A stretch of 11,009 nt of DNA from NCBI GenBank assembly GCA_030429785.1, contig JAUIEQ010000017.1:1-11009 (forward strand), given 5' to 3'. This DNA comes from a bacterium (GTDB lineage Bacteria; Patescibacteriota; Patescibacteriia; S139-126; S139-133). The notes beneath the pieces were generated by a model. It did no database searches. It had not been told where the DNA came from and was given only the letters and a program-made list of their open reading frames with translations. The position numbers and the translations under genes were made by a program. Shown here piece after piece: positions 1 to 7,842 of the stretch; the first letter of the stretch is position 1, and the number at the start of each line of letters is the position of its first letter.

Positions 1-672
1 CACCCCAATAATTGGAGTAATTTCTGCCAAGCGAGCATCTCGAAGCCAAGCGTATAGCACCCATTGCGTATCAAAAAAAGTATGGGAGAATATATACTCA
101 AGTATCACTGTCTTACCAGCAACCCAAACAGCCGTTGTGCTCATACTACCCCACAACAATCTCCATGGAACTGCATATACCGTAGCTGGCAACAAATACG
201 CCCAATACAACCATCCATTACCATCAAAAAATACCAGATCGGTTGGATTGCCTGACAATAGCCCCAGAACTACACCAGAAAATATTATAAAACCAATACC
301 GATATAGGCAAATAAATATCGTCGCAGAGCATTGACAAGCATTTGTCGATGCTGACTAAATGCAGTGACAGATGAAATAACTATATAAAAAACAAATAAG
401 CACATACGAAGTGGCACCACAGTTTCCCCTACTACGAACGACAATGCATAACCCTGCACGCCTACAAATAACTCCATCAAAACTACAAGTAAACCCCATG
501 CCGTATTCTTCAAACTAACAACCAAAAAAGCTACCAGAATAATTCCCATACTTACAGGTGCGATTGCTGGCTGTTGATATGACAAAAATGACAACAACTC
601 AAACCCAAATAAACCAACTATTGTCCAAAGTTGTATTCTGTAACGCTGAAATAATTTTAAAATAATAAGCAT
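1..672 (-). CDS. Multi-pass membrane protein, O-antigen ligase/polymerase-like (N-terminal part, cut by window edge)
   Basis: The minus-strand frame opens at an ATG at 672 and stays open for 224 codons to the window edge, so the C-terminus is missing. The translation is strongly hydrophobic. About five or six membrane segments can be seen, roughly at residues 15-32, 40-58, 60-80, 88-105, 120-142 and 158-175, with few charged residues between them. A segment reading WLRDARLAEITPIIGV near residues 209-224 follows the hydrophobic block. The gene starts 3 bases after the stop of the upstream GT2 gene, within a flippase and glycosyltransferase operon. Membrane topology plus context suggest a Wzy polymerase or WaaL-like O-antigen ligase that joins flipped glycans outside the membrane. 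The diagnostic large periplasmic loop is not in the window, so this is inference; another polytopic surface-glycan protein is possible. Confidence 0.7.
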   Translation of the reverse strand, partial: MLIILKLFQRYRIQLWTIVGLFGFELLSFLSYQQPAIAPVSMGIILVAFLVVSLKNTAWGLLVVLMELFVGVQGYALSFVVGETVVPLRMCLFVFYIVISSVTAFSQHRQMLVNALRRYLFAYIGIGFIIFSGVVLGLLSGNPTDLVFFDGNGWLYWAYLLPATVYAVPWRLLWGSMSTTAVWVAGKTVILEYIFSHTFFDTQWVLYAWLRDARLAEITPIIGV

Positions 673-675
673 ATG

Positions 676-1542
676 TTATCGAGATGCTGGCACATGAATA
701 ATACGCCGCACTAGAGCAAGCACTGCTGCTAGCAACAAACCAATCCATGATAGCAACCATATAATAACAAAAGCACCGTATGAGGCGTGTTTTTTAAAAT
801 AATACACCATACTCGTGTTGAACATTCGTTGTTTTGCTACTGTTTTGTGCTGCGCAAAGCTTGCACCACGAGCATGAATAATATGCGCATCAGCAAAGTA
901 CACTACTGACTTACCTGCCGCTCGAACGCGAGTTGCTAGATCAGTCTCTTCAAACCATACAAAAAAATGCTCATCAAAACCACCAAGCTCATCAAACAAC
1001 TGTCGTGGCATCATAAAAAATGCACCCATAACCTCATCAACAGGCTGTGTTGTTGTATAGTCAAACCCGAGCATTCGATACTGCCTCAGGAGTTGAGGAA
1101 AAAAATTATACACCTTAGATAGCACAACCAGCTGACTATACAGCGTTGGTGCTGACCGTACTGATGGCTGCTGCGAACCATCTGGATTTTTGATTGAACA
1201 ACCGAGCACACCAACTGTTTCGTGTGTCTGCATATACGCAACACAAGCATCAAGCGTGTGGTCAAACACCTCCGTATCATCATTCAAAAATAACACAAAC
1301 TTGCCAGATGCCTGTTGGACGCCGATATTATTAGCCTTGCCAAACCCGAGATTGTCCTGATTCTCAATCACAGTCACGTGCGAAAATCGCTCCCGAACCA
1401 TTGCAGCGCTCTGATCAGCCGACGCATTGTCAACAACAATGATTTCAAACTGAATGTCTTGTTTGGTCTCTGCTAGTGACGTAAGACAACGTGCAAGCAA
1501 TTCTCGCACATTCCAACTGACAATGATTACTGACAACTCCAT
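676..1542 (-). CDS. GT2 family glycosyltransferase, WbbL/rhamnosyltransferase-like, with C-terminal membrane helix
   Basis: This 288-residue protein has a GT-A fold N-terminal domain: SVIIVSWN at residues 4-11, VVDNAS at 36-41, DNLGFGKANNIG at 63-74 and the metal-binding LNDDTEV at 86-92. The acceptor half shows GAFFMMPR at 173-180 and WFEETDLATRVRAAG at 196-210, where the EETD cluster would hold the catalytic base. This motif set is typical of the WbbL/rhamnosyltransferase branch of GT2. A hydrophobic segment near residues 256-279 followed by basic residues probably anchors it to the inner membrane, placing the active site in the cytoplasm. It likely adds a sugar to a lipid-linked glycan; the sugar itself cannot be read from sequence. 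It begins 2 bases after the peptidase stop and has no Shine-Dalgarno motif, suggesting translational coupling. Confidence 0.92.
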   Translation of the reverse strand: MELSVIIVSWNVRELLARCLTSLAETKQDIQFEIIVVDNASADQSAAMVRERFSHVTVIENQDNLGFGKANNIGVQQASGKFVLFLNDDTEVFDHTLDACVAYMQTHETVGVLGCSIKNPDGSQQPSVRSAPTLYSQLVVLSKVYNFFPQLLRQYRMLGFDYTTTQPVDEVMGAFFMMPRQLFDELGGFDEHFFVWFEETDLATRVRAAGKSVVYFADAHIIHARGASFAQHKTVAKQRMFNTSMVYYFKKHASYGAFVIIWLLSWIGLLLAAVLALVRRIIHVPASR

Positions 1543-1544
1543 AG

Positions 1545-3302
1545 CTACGCAATTAATGATTCAAGCTGATCAATGTCACGCTCAATTGCTAACAAACCTT
1601 CCTGCCAAAATGCCTTGCTATTTGTATTAATTCCAATACGCTTAAAAATATCATACGGAGAAGCACTGCAACCACTTTCCAAAAAAGTATGCACCTGCTG
1701 TATATACTGCGGATCTTGTTTGTATCTCTGAACCAAGCTTCTACTAATCAACTCTCCATATGCATAGCTATAGACATAAAACATTCTTCGAATGTGACTC
1801 ACATATGCAAATGAATACCCATCATCTTCAACCAACTCAAACACAGGACCCAAATACGCAGCCATGTGCCTATTCATTAATTGAGCTATGTCTTGTTTTG
1901 ACATACCGCCCTGTTCACGAATTGTTGTATGCAACTCAAGCTCAAAATTATAAAATGCAATCTGGCGAAACACAGATGCGATCGCACTAGCAATATGATC
2001 GTGCAAAAGCCGCACTTTGTCTGCAGGCTTTGCTCGTTCAATCAATGCATCAAACATCAAATTCTCAAAAAAAGTACTCGCAACTTCAGCAACTGCTGTT
2101 GAGTACTGCACGTATAATGGTTGTTGAGTTTTGCTGAAGTGACTGTGCAGCGCATGCCCCATTTCATGAGCTAACGTCAATGCACTTGTAGCATCGTCAG
2201 TATGATTCAGCAATATCATAGTTGGGATGCGTGGAGCTGACAAACAGTAAGCGCCACCACCTTTGCCTTTTCGCGGATAGACATCAAACTGCCCGCGTTG
2301 CACCATCGACTCAAAAATTTCAAGATATCGAGCATCAACAGCACCCAAAACCTCTTTTTGCAGCTTCACGGTCTCTTCATGGGTAAATGACTGCGCTGTT
2401 TTTGACGGCATAACTGCTGATCGGTCATAGTATGCTAACTTTGATAAACCATGCATGCGCGCCTTGAGTGCATAAAACCGATGGCTAATAGAAAATGAAT
2501 CAGTAACTAATGACCGAAGTATTTCAACTGTACGCTCACTTACCTGGTCTCGCAACAAACGTTCAGTATACGGATGCTTGTAACCACGCAAACCATCAGT
2601 AATCTTCTTATGTGTAATCACAGCATTTATTTCTGCTTCTGCTATATCAGCAACTGCAGCCAGAGCTTTGTTAATACCTTTTGACAACGATCGCCGCTGC
2701 TGAACGGGCAAATTCTTAATCGTGTTCAACGCTTCTGGCAACGAATATGCTTTGTTGCGGTGAGTGATAACTTGCTGCATCAGCATCTTTTGTTGGGCTT
2801 GCACCCACATTTCGTAACTAGGCACCAACATCAGGTTGAGCACACGCTCTGCAGATTCATCGAGCGCATGCTTGGTTGCTGCAAATACTCGCTCCAAAAA
2901 ATAATGCCACGCAGCCAGCGATGTATTGCGCAACAAGCGTTGTTGCTGTGCTTTGGGAATGGTTTGTAGCGCTAACTCAAAAAACAAAATAGCATTCTGG
3001 TACTCAGTATATTCGGTCATGAGTTGATTAAGCCGAGCAGCAACTTTTTGGTTTCCTGTATCAGCATCTTTTCGTAAGTAGAAATACAAGACTGGCTGTG
3101 CCCAGGCAAATACCTCATGAACCTTTTCGTACTCGCCAAGTGCTGCCGCTAATGCACGCGCATTTCGCAAATATGCCTTGTCGTGTGTATATTTTTTTGC
3201 AAAACGATTCGCTGCACGCTTCATTTTTTGCATATCACGTGCAATTGCAGGATCTGAATCTGATGAATAAAATAATGTTGCTAATTGCCAAGTTGTTTTC
3301 AT
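1545..3302 (-). CDS. pepF: M3 family oligoendopeptidase (PepF-like zinc metallopeptidase)
   Basis: This 585-residue protein matches oligoendopeptidase F (M3B) in length and architecture. The start, with WQLATLFYSSDSDPAI at residues 5-20, is characteristic of the family. The mostly helical N-terminal half precedes a catalytic domain with the zinc motif HEMGH at 379-383 (E380 as catalytic glutamate) and the third ligand E406 within AEVASTFFE. The substrate-binding tyrosine/histidine region is seen at SHIRRMFYVYSYAYG, residues 502-516. All key residues are present, so it should be active. No signal peptide is visible, so it is probably cytosolic and cleaves short peptides. Its ATG overlaps the stop of the upstream GT2 gene by 4 bases (ATGA), and the next GT2 gene starts 2 bases after its own stop. 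A peptidase inside a glycan operon is unexpected; it may be a passenger. Confidence 0.95.
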   Translation of the reverse strand: MKTTWQLATLFYSSDSDPAIARDMQKMKRAANRFAKKYTHDKAYLRNARALAAALGEYEKVHEVFAWAQPVLYFYLRKDADTGNQKVAARLNQLMTEYTEYQNAILFFELALQTIPKAQQQRLLRNTSLAAWHYFLERVFAATKHALDESAERVLNLMLVPSYEMWVQAQQKMLMQQVITHRNKAYSLPEALNTIKNLPVQQRRSLSKGINKALAAVADIAEAEINAVITHKKITDGLRGYKHPYTERLLRDQVSERTVEILRSLVTDSFSISHRFYALKARMHGLSKLAYYDRSAVMPSKTAQSFTHEETVKLQKEVLGAVDARYLEIFESMVQRGQFDVYPRKGKGGGAYCLSAPRIPTMILLNHTDDATSALTLAHEMGHALHSHFSKTQQPLYVQYSTAVAEVASTFFENLMFDALIERAKPADKVRLLHDHIASAIASVFRQIAFYNFELELHTTIREQGGMSKQDIAQLMNRHMAAYLGPVFELVEDDGYSFAYVSHIRRMFYVYSYAYGELISRSLVQRYKQDPQYIQQVHTFLESGCSASPYDIFKRIGINTNSKAFWQEGLLAIERDIDQLESLIA

Positions 3303-3994
3303 ATTATAGTATGTTTAGTTGTGATGATGCACTGCGCTGCTTTGTACTCTTTAATCTGCTTCGGCTCATATCCAAGTATTGGCCATGGTAGTTGATACGC
3401 GACCTTTGGTAACCACGAGGACATAGTATTGTGCTGCGTTGCAACTGAATACAATACCTCGTCAATGCCTTTGCCAGTACCGCCGTTTGCGCAGATAGTC
3501 AGCCACAGATCCCAATCCTGAAACCGTGATAACGATTCATCAAACCCGGGAAATGACGCTCTACGCAATAATGATGTGGTATGAATGTAGTTGTATTCAC
3601 GCAATGTAGAGAAACTAAATGGTACCATAGCATGCTTTTTAAAGCCAAACTTAAAGCCACTATAACAAAAATCTGCTTGAGATGCTGTCAGTACTTCATA
3701 CATACGTTCAAGACACTGTTTGTTCAAAACAACATCTGAATCAACAAAAATAACACACGATCCACTCGACTGCTCAAAACCAACATTGCGTGCTTTTGGC
3801 GCTCCTTGATTATGCTGCTGAATAAAATAATTAACCGGGTATTGCTGAACAATTGCTGCGATTTTTTCGACATTATCTGAACCGTCATCAACAACAATGA
3901 CTTCGATATCATCAAATGATTGTGCAAACACAGACGCAAGGCATGCACCAAGTGTTGTGTAGTTATTATATACTGGAATGATAACTGAAATCAT
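3299..3994 (-). CDS. GT2 family glycosyltransferase, short soluble form
   Basis: This 231-residue protein is a single GT-A domain. It shows ISVIIPVYN at residues 2-10, VVDDGSD at 34-40, NQGAPKARNVG at 62-72 and the metal-binding VDSDVVL at 84-90. The QDWD at 159-162 stands where the catalytic acidic motif of GT2 enzymes (ED or QD-W/D) lies. No membrane helix is seen, and the protein ends soon after the catalytic domain with a Lys/Gln-rich tail, so it is smaller than most GT2 enzymes but looks complete. It should transfer a nucleotide-activated sugar in the cytoplasm. Its ATG overlaps the GT4 stop by 4 bases and its TGA overlaps the peptidase ATG by 4 bases. The donor and acceptor cannot be inferred. 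Confidence 0.9.
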   Translation of the reverse strand: MISVIIPVYNNYTTLGACLASVFAQSFDDIEVIVVDDGSDNVEKIAAIVQQYPVNYFIQQHNQGAPKARNVGFEQSSGSCVIFVDSDVVLNKQCLERMYEVLTASQADFCYSGFKFGFKKHAMVPFSFSTLREYNYIHTTSLLRRASFPGFDESLSRFQDWDLWLTICANGGTGKGIDEVLYSVATQHNTMSSWLPKVAYQLPWPILGYEPKQIKEYKAAQCIITTKHTII

Positions 3995-5085
3995 ATAGCG
4001 CGCTCAATAACATTCGCTGAAGATTGCCATGAAAACTGCGCTGCATAGCGCTTGCCTGCTTCACCTAGTTGAGTACGCAGCTGCGTATCCTGTAATAATT
4101 CTAGTATTGCCTGCGCGGTGGCAGCGACATCTTCAGATGGTACGAGCAAACCTGTTTGACGATCTACTACTGACTTTGTTTTTCCACTAATATCACTTGC
4201 AACAACAGGCAGTCCAAACGAAGCAGCCTCAATATTAACAATACCAAACCCTTCTACATCACCATTCTTTTGCTTGGTTGGGAGGGCAAATATCGTCGCT
4301 GCCTCATAATAGCTTGCCAATTCATTACCAGCCACTTCCCCAGCAAAAACAATCTGCGAACGCTTTGAGGCCGGAATAGTACGTGCAATCAGTTCTTCAA
4401 GTCGCTCACGATCAGCACCATCGCCAACAATACAGTACACAACTTCTGGAAAATACTTCCAAACCTGCGGCAGTGCAGCAATAACAGTATCAATCCCCTT
4501 ACGCTCAACCAGCCGCCCAACTGATAAGACAACCGTCTTGCCTTGCAACTGTTTGACTAGTGTTGGCACAACTGAAGCTACCTGCATCTTACTGACACTT
4601 GGAGTTACAACATGCATTTTTGATGCATCTATTCCATAATCCGACACAAGGTCTTTGGTATAATCAGAATTCACAAACACTACGCGAGCACGGCGTAACA
4701 ATAACGTGGCTAATAACCGCTTTCTTCCAGTTAATTGCTGCACATCCATAGCATGACAAGAAATACTATACGCCTCAATCTTTCCTAACAACTGTAACAA
4801 ACAAGCAACTGTTCCCACTGGCAGAATCTGCCCTACAATTACATGACCCATGGCATGCGTACGGATAATTTTTTGTAACGTAAACATCAGTAATAACCAC
4901 CTCGGCCAAATATGCGTATACAAAAACGGAATACGAATAACACGGGATGCTTGTTGTGCGTCAGCTCGCTCTGGAGCAACAACCACAAATCGTTCACTCA
5001 ACTGCTCCAACAAACATTGCCAATACACCGACACACCACCTGTATCTGGAGCATAATCCTGCGTAACTATAGCAACGTGTTTCAT
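3991..5085 (-). CDS. GT4 family glycosyltransferase (GT-B fold)
   Basis: The 364-residue protein has the two Rossmann halves of a GT-B retaining glycosyltransferase. The N-terminal half carries the glycine-rich acceptor-side loop DTGGVSVYW at residues 14-22. The C-terminal half carries VLSVGRLVERKGID at 186-199, IVGDGADRERLE at 219-230, and the EGFGIVNIE stretch at 278-286, which has the E-x7-E spacing that binds the nucleotide-sugar in GT4 enzymes. GLPVVASDISG at 291-301 follows as expected. No membrane segment is obvious. It probably extends a lipid-linked oligosaccharide in the cytoplasm. It starts 1 base after the flippase stop and overlaps the next GT2 start by 4 bases, so it is part of the same coupled operon. 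Confidence 0.93.
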   Translation of the reverse strand: MKHVAIVTQDYAPDTGGVSVYWQCLLEQLSERFVVVAPERADAQQASRVIRIPFLYTHIWPRWLLLMFTLQKIIRTHAMGHVIVGQILPVGTVACLLQLLGKIEAYSISCHAMDVQQLTGRKRLLATLLLRRARVVFVNSDYTKDLVSDYGIDASKMHVVTPSVSKMQVASVVPTLVKQLQGKTVVLSVGRLVERKGIDTVIAALPQVWKYFPEVVYCIVGDGADRERLEELIARTIPASKRSQIVFAGEVAGNELASYYEAATIFALPTKQKNGDVEGFGIVNIEAASFGLPVVASDISGKTKSVVDRQTGLLVPSEDVAATAQAILELLQDTQLRTQLGEAGKRYAAQFSWQSSANVIERAI

Positions 5086-5086
5086 C

Positions 5087-6535
5087 TTATGTTCTTTTGA
5101 TTAATGAATTCATAATATGCTGAACATGCCCACGCGACACCACGCGCAACGCAAACAATGCCCCAATATAAACAACGCCGCTAGCCATAATCGCAACCAC
5201 CCAGTGCACGCCCTGCAAATACAACCACAGACCAATACTCACCATCATAACAACCGAACCAGCTATTTTTGCTAATAGTCGGAGCAAAAATGATTGTGAT
5301 ACGGTAATGATTCGTCGAACTGACATCCAGCCCAATACAAAAAATACTACTGTACTGATGCTTGATGCCATAGCTGCTCCGACTGCTTGGTACTGCGGCA
5401 CAAGCAGCACATTCAAAACAATATTACACAGTAACGCAATGCCAATGTTTTTTGTTTGCTGCTTTTGGTTATCAGCTGCATTGAGCAGTGATCCAATCGG
5501 AAAATTAACAAACAAAAACGGTAAACTCATGATAAGAATCTGTAACGGCAACACCGCCGGCAAAAAACTTTCCGTATACAGCTGCTCAATCAACACCGGC
5601 GCAAACGACACAACAATACCTGCAATTGGCAGTGTGATAACCAACAAGTAAAACAACCCTTGCGTAAATACACGTTGCAGCAATGCGTGATTATCTCGGT
5701 AATGTTGACTCATCGCCGGATACAAACTAGCCATCAACGCCATCGGAACAAATTGCAAAGCAAATGTTAACTTGTTTGCAACCGCGTAAAAACCTAGTTG
5801 ACTTGGGCTTGCCATTTTTGATAGCATGATTTGATCAAATGCACCGTATATTTTTGAAAAACCAGCTGCCAAAGCAAACGGCAAAACAATTAAGGCAATT
5901 TTTTTCCAATGCACAACATCAAAAACAGCTGTAATAGCAAGATTAAATTTGGTGCGCAGCAAATAAGTACCATACGATAAATTCAGCAAGTGCCCACCCA
6001 ACAATACAACCAACAACCACGACGTAACGTCCGTTATTTGCACAACAACCATACCCCCAACCGCGATACAGGTATGCACAACAACAGTAATGATTGATTC
6101 ATAGCGCAATGTTTGAAAGCCACGAATCAGAGCAAATATTGATAAAACAAATGACTCAACCACCATGACGCCAAGTGCAATCAACAATAACTGCAACTGC
6201 ACACCTGAATACCCCAACAGTATCATAAAGCCAAATGCCAATACACCAGCAACAACAGCTGAGCACAACTTGAATCCAAGCACATGCGACAATATCGTTT
6301 GAGCTTGAGCGCGATCTTTAGCGATCTCGCGCGTGATATAGTGATTGGTCCCAAAATCAATAACAATGGAAAAAATAGATATGTACGACAACGCAAACGT
6401 ATACATACCAAGATCTTGCGCACCCAAAACACGCGCTAAATACGTAAAATATACAAACGCTATTATTTTTTGCACAATAAGCGCAACAGTAAACCACGAT
6501 GTGTTTCGGGCAATGGTACTCGATCGTTGTTGCAT
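5087..6535 (-). CDS. Polysaccharide flippase (Wzx/PST-type, MOP superfamily)
   Basis: This 482-residue protein is nearly all hydrophobic segments, about 12-14 helices. The N-terminal signature of oligosaccharide flippases is visible: NTSWFTVALIVQK at residues 11-23 and YLARVLGAQDLGMYTFA at 32-48. The mid-protein stretch IYGAFDQIMLSKMASPSQLG at 229-248 is the matching signature at the start of the second half, and LNAADNQKQQTKN lies near 351-363. It would move undecaprenyl-linked glycan units across the cytoplasmic membrane. It is the first gene of the glycan operon, downstream of the rpsI terminator, and the glycosyltransferases follow at once. No Shine-Dalgarno motif precedes the ATG, and a -10-like hexamer lies only 6 bases upstream of it, hinting at a leaderless transcript. 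Confidence 0.93.
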   Translation of the reverse strand: MQQRSSTIARNTSWFTVALIVQKIIAFVYFTYLARVLGAQDLGMYTFALSYISIFSIVIDFGTNHYITREIAKDRAQAQTILSHVLGFKLCSAVVAGVLAFGFMILLGYSGVQLQLLLIALGVMVVESFVLSIFALIRGFQTLRYESIITVVVHTCIAVGGMVVVQITDVTSWLLVVLLGGHLLNLSYGTYLLRTKFNLAITAVFDVVHWKKIALIVLPFALAAGFSKIYGAFDQIMLSKMASPSQLGFYAVANKLTFALQFVPMALMASLYPAMSQHYRDNHALLQRVFTQGLFYLLVITLPIAGIVVSFAPVLIEQLYTESFLPAVLPLQILIMSLPFLFVNFPIGSLLNAADNQKQQTKNIGIALLCNIVLNVLLVPQYQAVGAAMASSISTVVFFVLGWMSVRRIITVSQSFLLRLLAKIAGSVVMMVSIGLWLYLQGVHWVVAIMASGVVYIGALFALRVVSRGHVQHIMNSLIKRT

Positions 6536-6541
6536 ATAGAT

Positions 6542-6569
6542 ATTGTACTAGGTTTTGAGTAATTGAAAA
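6542..6569 (-). promoter_or_regulatory. Putative promoter of the glycan operon
   Basis: On the minus strand a -35-like TTTTCA (6564-6569, 4 of 6 consensus) and a -10-like TACAAT (6542-6547, 5 of 6) are separated by 16 bases. It lies between the rpsI terminator and the flippase ATG at 6535. The predicted start of transcription falls at or within a base or two of the ATG, which would make the mRNA leaderless. No better promoter was seen in the 72 bases available. The weak -35 keeps confidence modest. Confidence 0.45.
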
Positions 6570-6607
6570 AGTAGTCTATATCAAACCGTCTGACAACCCA
6601 CCTATTC

Positions 6608-6644
6608 AAAAAAACACAAAAACCCTCGATTTACAAGGGCTTTT
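6608..6644 (-). terminator. Rho-independent terminator after rpsI
   Basis: Starting 14 bases after the rpsI stop on the minus strand, AAAAGCCCTTG (6634-6644) can pair with CGAGGGTTTTT (6618-6628). This gives an 11-base-pair stem with two G-U pairs and the 5-base loop TAAAT. The stem's own U-rich 3' arm and a further run of seven T (6608-6614) form the U-tract. It ends the translation operon and separates it from the glycan operon. Confidence 0.9.
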
Positions 6645-6658
6645 GGTATAATAGAAAG

Positions 6659-7111
6659 TTAACGTTTTGAGAATTGTGGCGCTCGACGTGCTCGTTTGAG
6701 ACCTGGTTTCTTTCGTTCCTTCACTCGAGAATCTCGTGTCAAAAATCCTTGTGCCTTCAGCACTGGTCGCAAATCAGCCTGCCAAACTATTAATGCTCGC
6801 GCAATACCCAACCGAATTGCCTCTGCTTGACCAGTCATCCCACCGCCATGTACATGAATTGTGGCATCCATAGCACCTGCTTGCGAAACAACAGTCAATG
6901 GCGCTAGCAATGAAGCACGTTGAATGCTCTGTGGGAAATAGTCTTCTAACTCACGATCATTAACATACACCTTACCACTTCCTTTTGGATACAACCGAAC
7001 TGTTGCAATAGAAGACTTTCGTCGACCGACTGCATAAAAATATGTCCCGGTAATTGCATCTGCTGGTGATGTCTTTTTTGGTTTACTTGTATCTACTGGT
7101 TTCTTACCCAT
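6659..7111 (-). CDS. rpsI: 30S ribosomal protein S9
   Basis: This 150-residue protein is uS9. It has a lysine-rich N-terminal extension of about 23 residues before the conserved core, which begins at TYFYAVGRRKSSIATVRLYP. The core includes GSGKVYVNDRELEDYFP, IHVHGGGMTGQAEAIRLGIARAL and the DSRVKERKKPGLKRARRAPQ tail. The terminal SKR reaches the P-site tRNA in bacterial ribosomes. It follows rplM by 5 bases with no Shine-Dalgarno motif, so translation is probably coupled. The rplM-rpsI pair is conserved across bacteria; here it is joined to the end of the alpha operon. It is the last gene before the terminator. Confidence 0.98.
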   Translation of the reverse strand: MGKKPVDTSKPKKTSPADAITGTYFYAVGRRKSSIATVRLYPKGSGKVYVNDRELEDYFPQSIQRASLLAPLTVVSQAGAMDATIHVHGGGMTGQAEAIRLGIARALIVWQADLRPVLKAQGFLTRDSRVKERKKPGLKRARRAPQFSKR

Positions 7112-7116
7112 AGGTA

Positions 7117-7476
7117 TTATTTACTAAACGTTAATCGTTTGATCGCTCGAGCACGAAGCTTGTTCTTTGGCAGCATATTCCACACAGCTTTTCGAAGCAC
7201 TTCTTCAGGATTCTCGGCAAATAAGGTATTCATCTTTGTTTCCTTCAAACCACCTGGATACTCACTGTGACGGTAATAAATTTTCTGATTCATTTTTTTA
7301 CCAGTTACAACAATTTCAGCAACGTTTGAAACTTCCACCATGTCACCATTATCAATATGCGGCTCAAAAGTAACTTTGTGCTTTCCACGAAGTAGTGTAG
7401 CGATCTCAGACGCCAATCGTCCTAAGACTTTGCCTGATGCATCTATTACATGTTTTTCTCGATTGATGGTATTCAT
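7117..7476 (-). CDS. rplM: 50S ribosomal protein L13
   Basis: uL13 is recognised from HVIDASGKVLGRLASEIA near the N-terminus, LLRGKHKVTFEPHIDNGD, the KIYYRHSEYPGGLK motif and the VWNMLPKNKLRARAIKRL tail. The ATG at 7476 gives 119 residues and the usual short lead-in (MNTINREKHVIDA). A start at 7497 would add seven residues and overlap rplQ by 17 bases. The inner start leaves a 4-base gap after rplQ, matching the spacing elsewhere in the operon, and is preferred. Compared with about 142 residues in E. coli, the protein is short, mostly through a trimmed N-terminus and C-terminus. It is an early-assembling large-subunit protein bound to 23S rRNA. Confidence 0.96.
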   Translation of the reverse strand: MNTINREKHVIDASGKVLGRLASEIATLLRGKHKVTFEPHIDNGDMVEVSNVAEIVVTGKKMNQKIYYRHSEYPGGLKETKMNTLFAENPEEVLRKAVWNMLPKNKLRARAIKRLTFSK

Positions 7477-7480
7477 ACTT

Positions 7481-7834
7481 TTATGAAACAAATTCAATAT
7501 ATACTACTGAAGCATTATCTCCCCTGCGATTACCTGCCTTAATAATTCGGGTATACCCACCTGGGCGATCTTTATAACGAGGACCGATAACTTCTAGCAA
7601 CTTATTTACTGATGACTCGCTTGGCAAACGCTCCAACAAATACCGTCGACTTGCCAATGTTGCGGGTTTGCTTTTGGTAACCATCCGCTCTACTACTGGT
7701 CGCAATGCCTTGGCTTTTGCTTCAGTTGTTTTGATTTTTTCATACAAAATCAAACTTTCTGCCAAGTTCTTAAGCAGTGCTTTTCGAGAATCTTTGTCTC
7801 GTGACAATTTAGCGGTGGTTTTTCTATGTCTCAT
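7481..7834 (-). CDS. rplQ: 50S ribosomal protein L17
   Basis: The 117-residue bL17 begins MRHRKTTAKLSRDKDSRKAL, the conserved N-terminus that contacts 23S rRNA. It continues with LILYEKIKTTEAKAKALRPV and ends with GPRYKDRPGGYTRIIKAGNRRGDNA followed by VVYIEFV. Length is normal for the family. It lies 8 bases after the rpoA stop, the standard rpoA-rplQ order, and a few bases before rplM. No ribosome binding site is seen ahead of its ATG; the 8-base gap reads TTATCTGT, so initiation probably depends on coupling to rpoA or on an unstructured start region. L17 sits at the peptide exit side of the large subunit. Confidence 0.98.
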   Translation of the reverse strand: MRHRKTTAKLSRDKDSRKALLKNLAESLILYEKIKTTEAKAKALRPVVERMVTKSKPATLASRRYLLERLPSESSVNKLLEVIGPRYKDRPGGYTRIIKAGNRRGDNASVVYIEFVS

Positions 7835-7842
7835 ACAGATAA

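Noticed and set aside
64..255. A 63-codon plus-strand frame at the left end
   Set aside because: The minus strand has a continuous 224-codon hydrophobic frame here that starts 3 bases after the preceding gene, which explains the region better.
3303..3308. A perfect TATAAT just before the peptidase ATG on the minus strand
   Set aside because: No -35 at a suitable distance, and transcription would begin at or inside the peptidase gene; likely an accident of AT-rich sequence.
5307..5651. A 114-codon plus-strand frame inside the flippase gene
   Set aside because: It is antisense to a clear flippase with conserved motifs; no recognisable domain.
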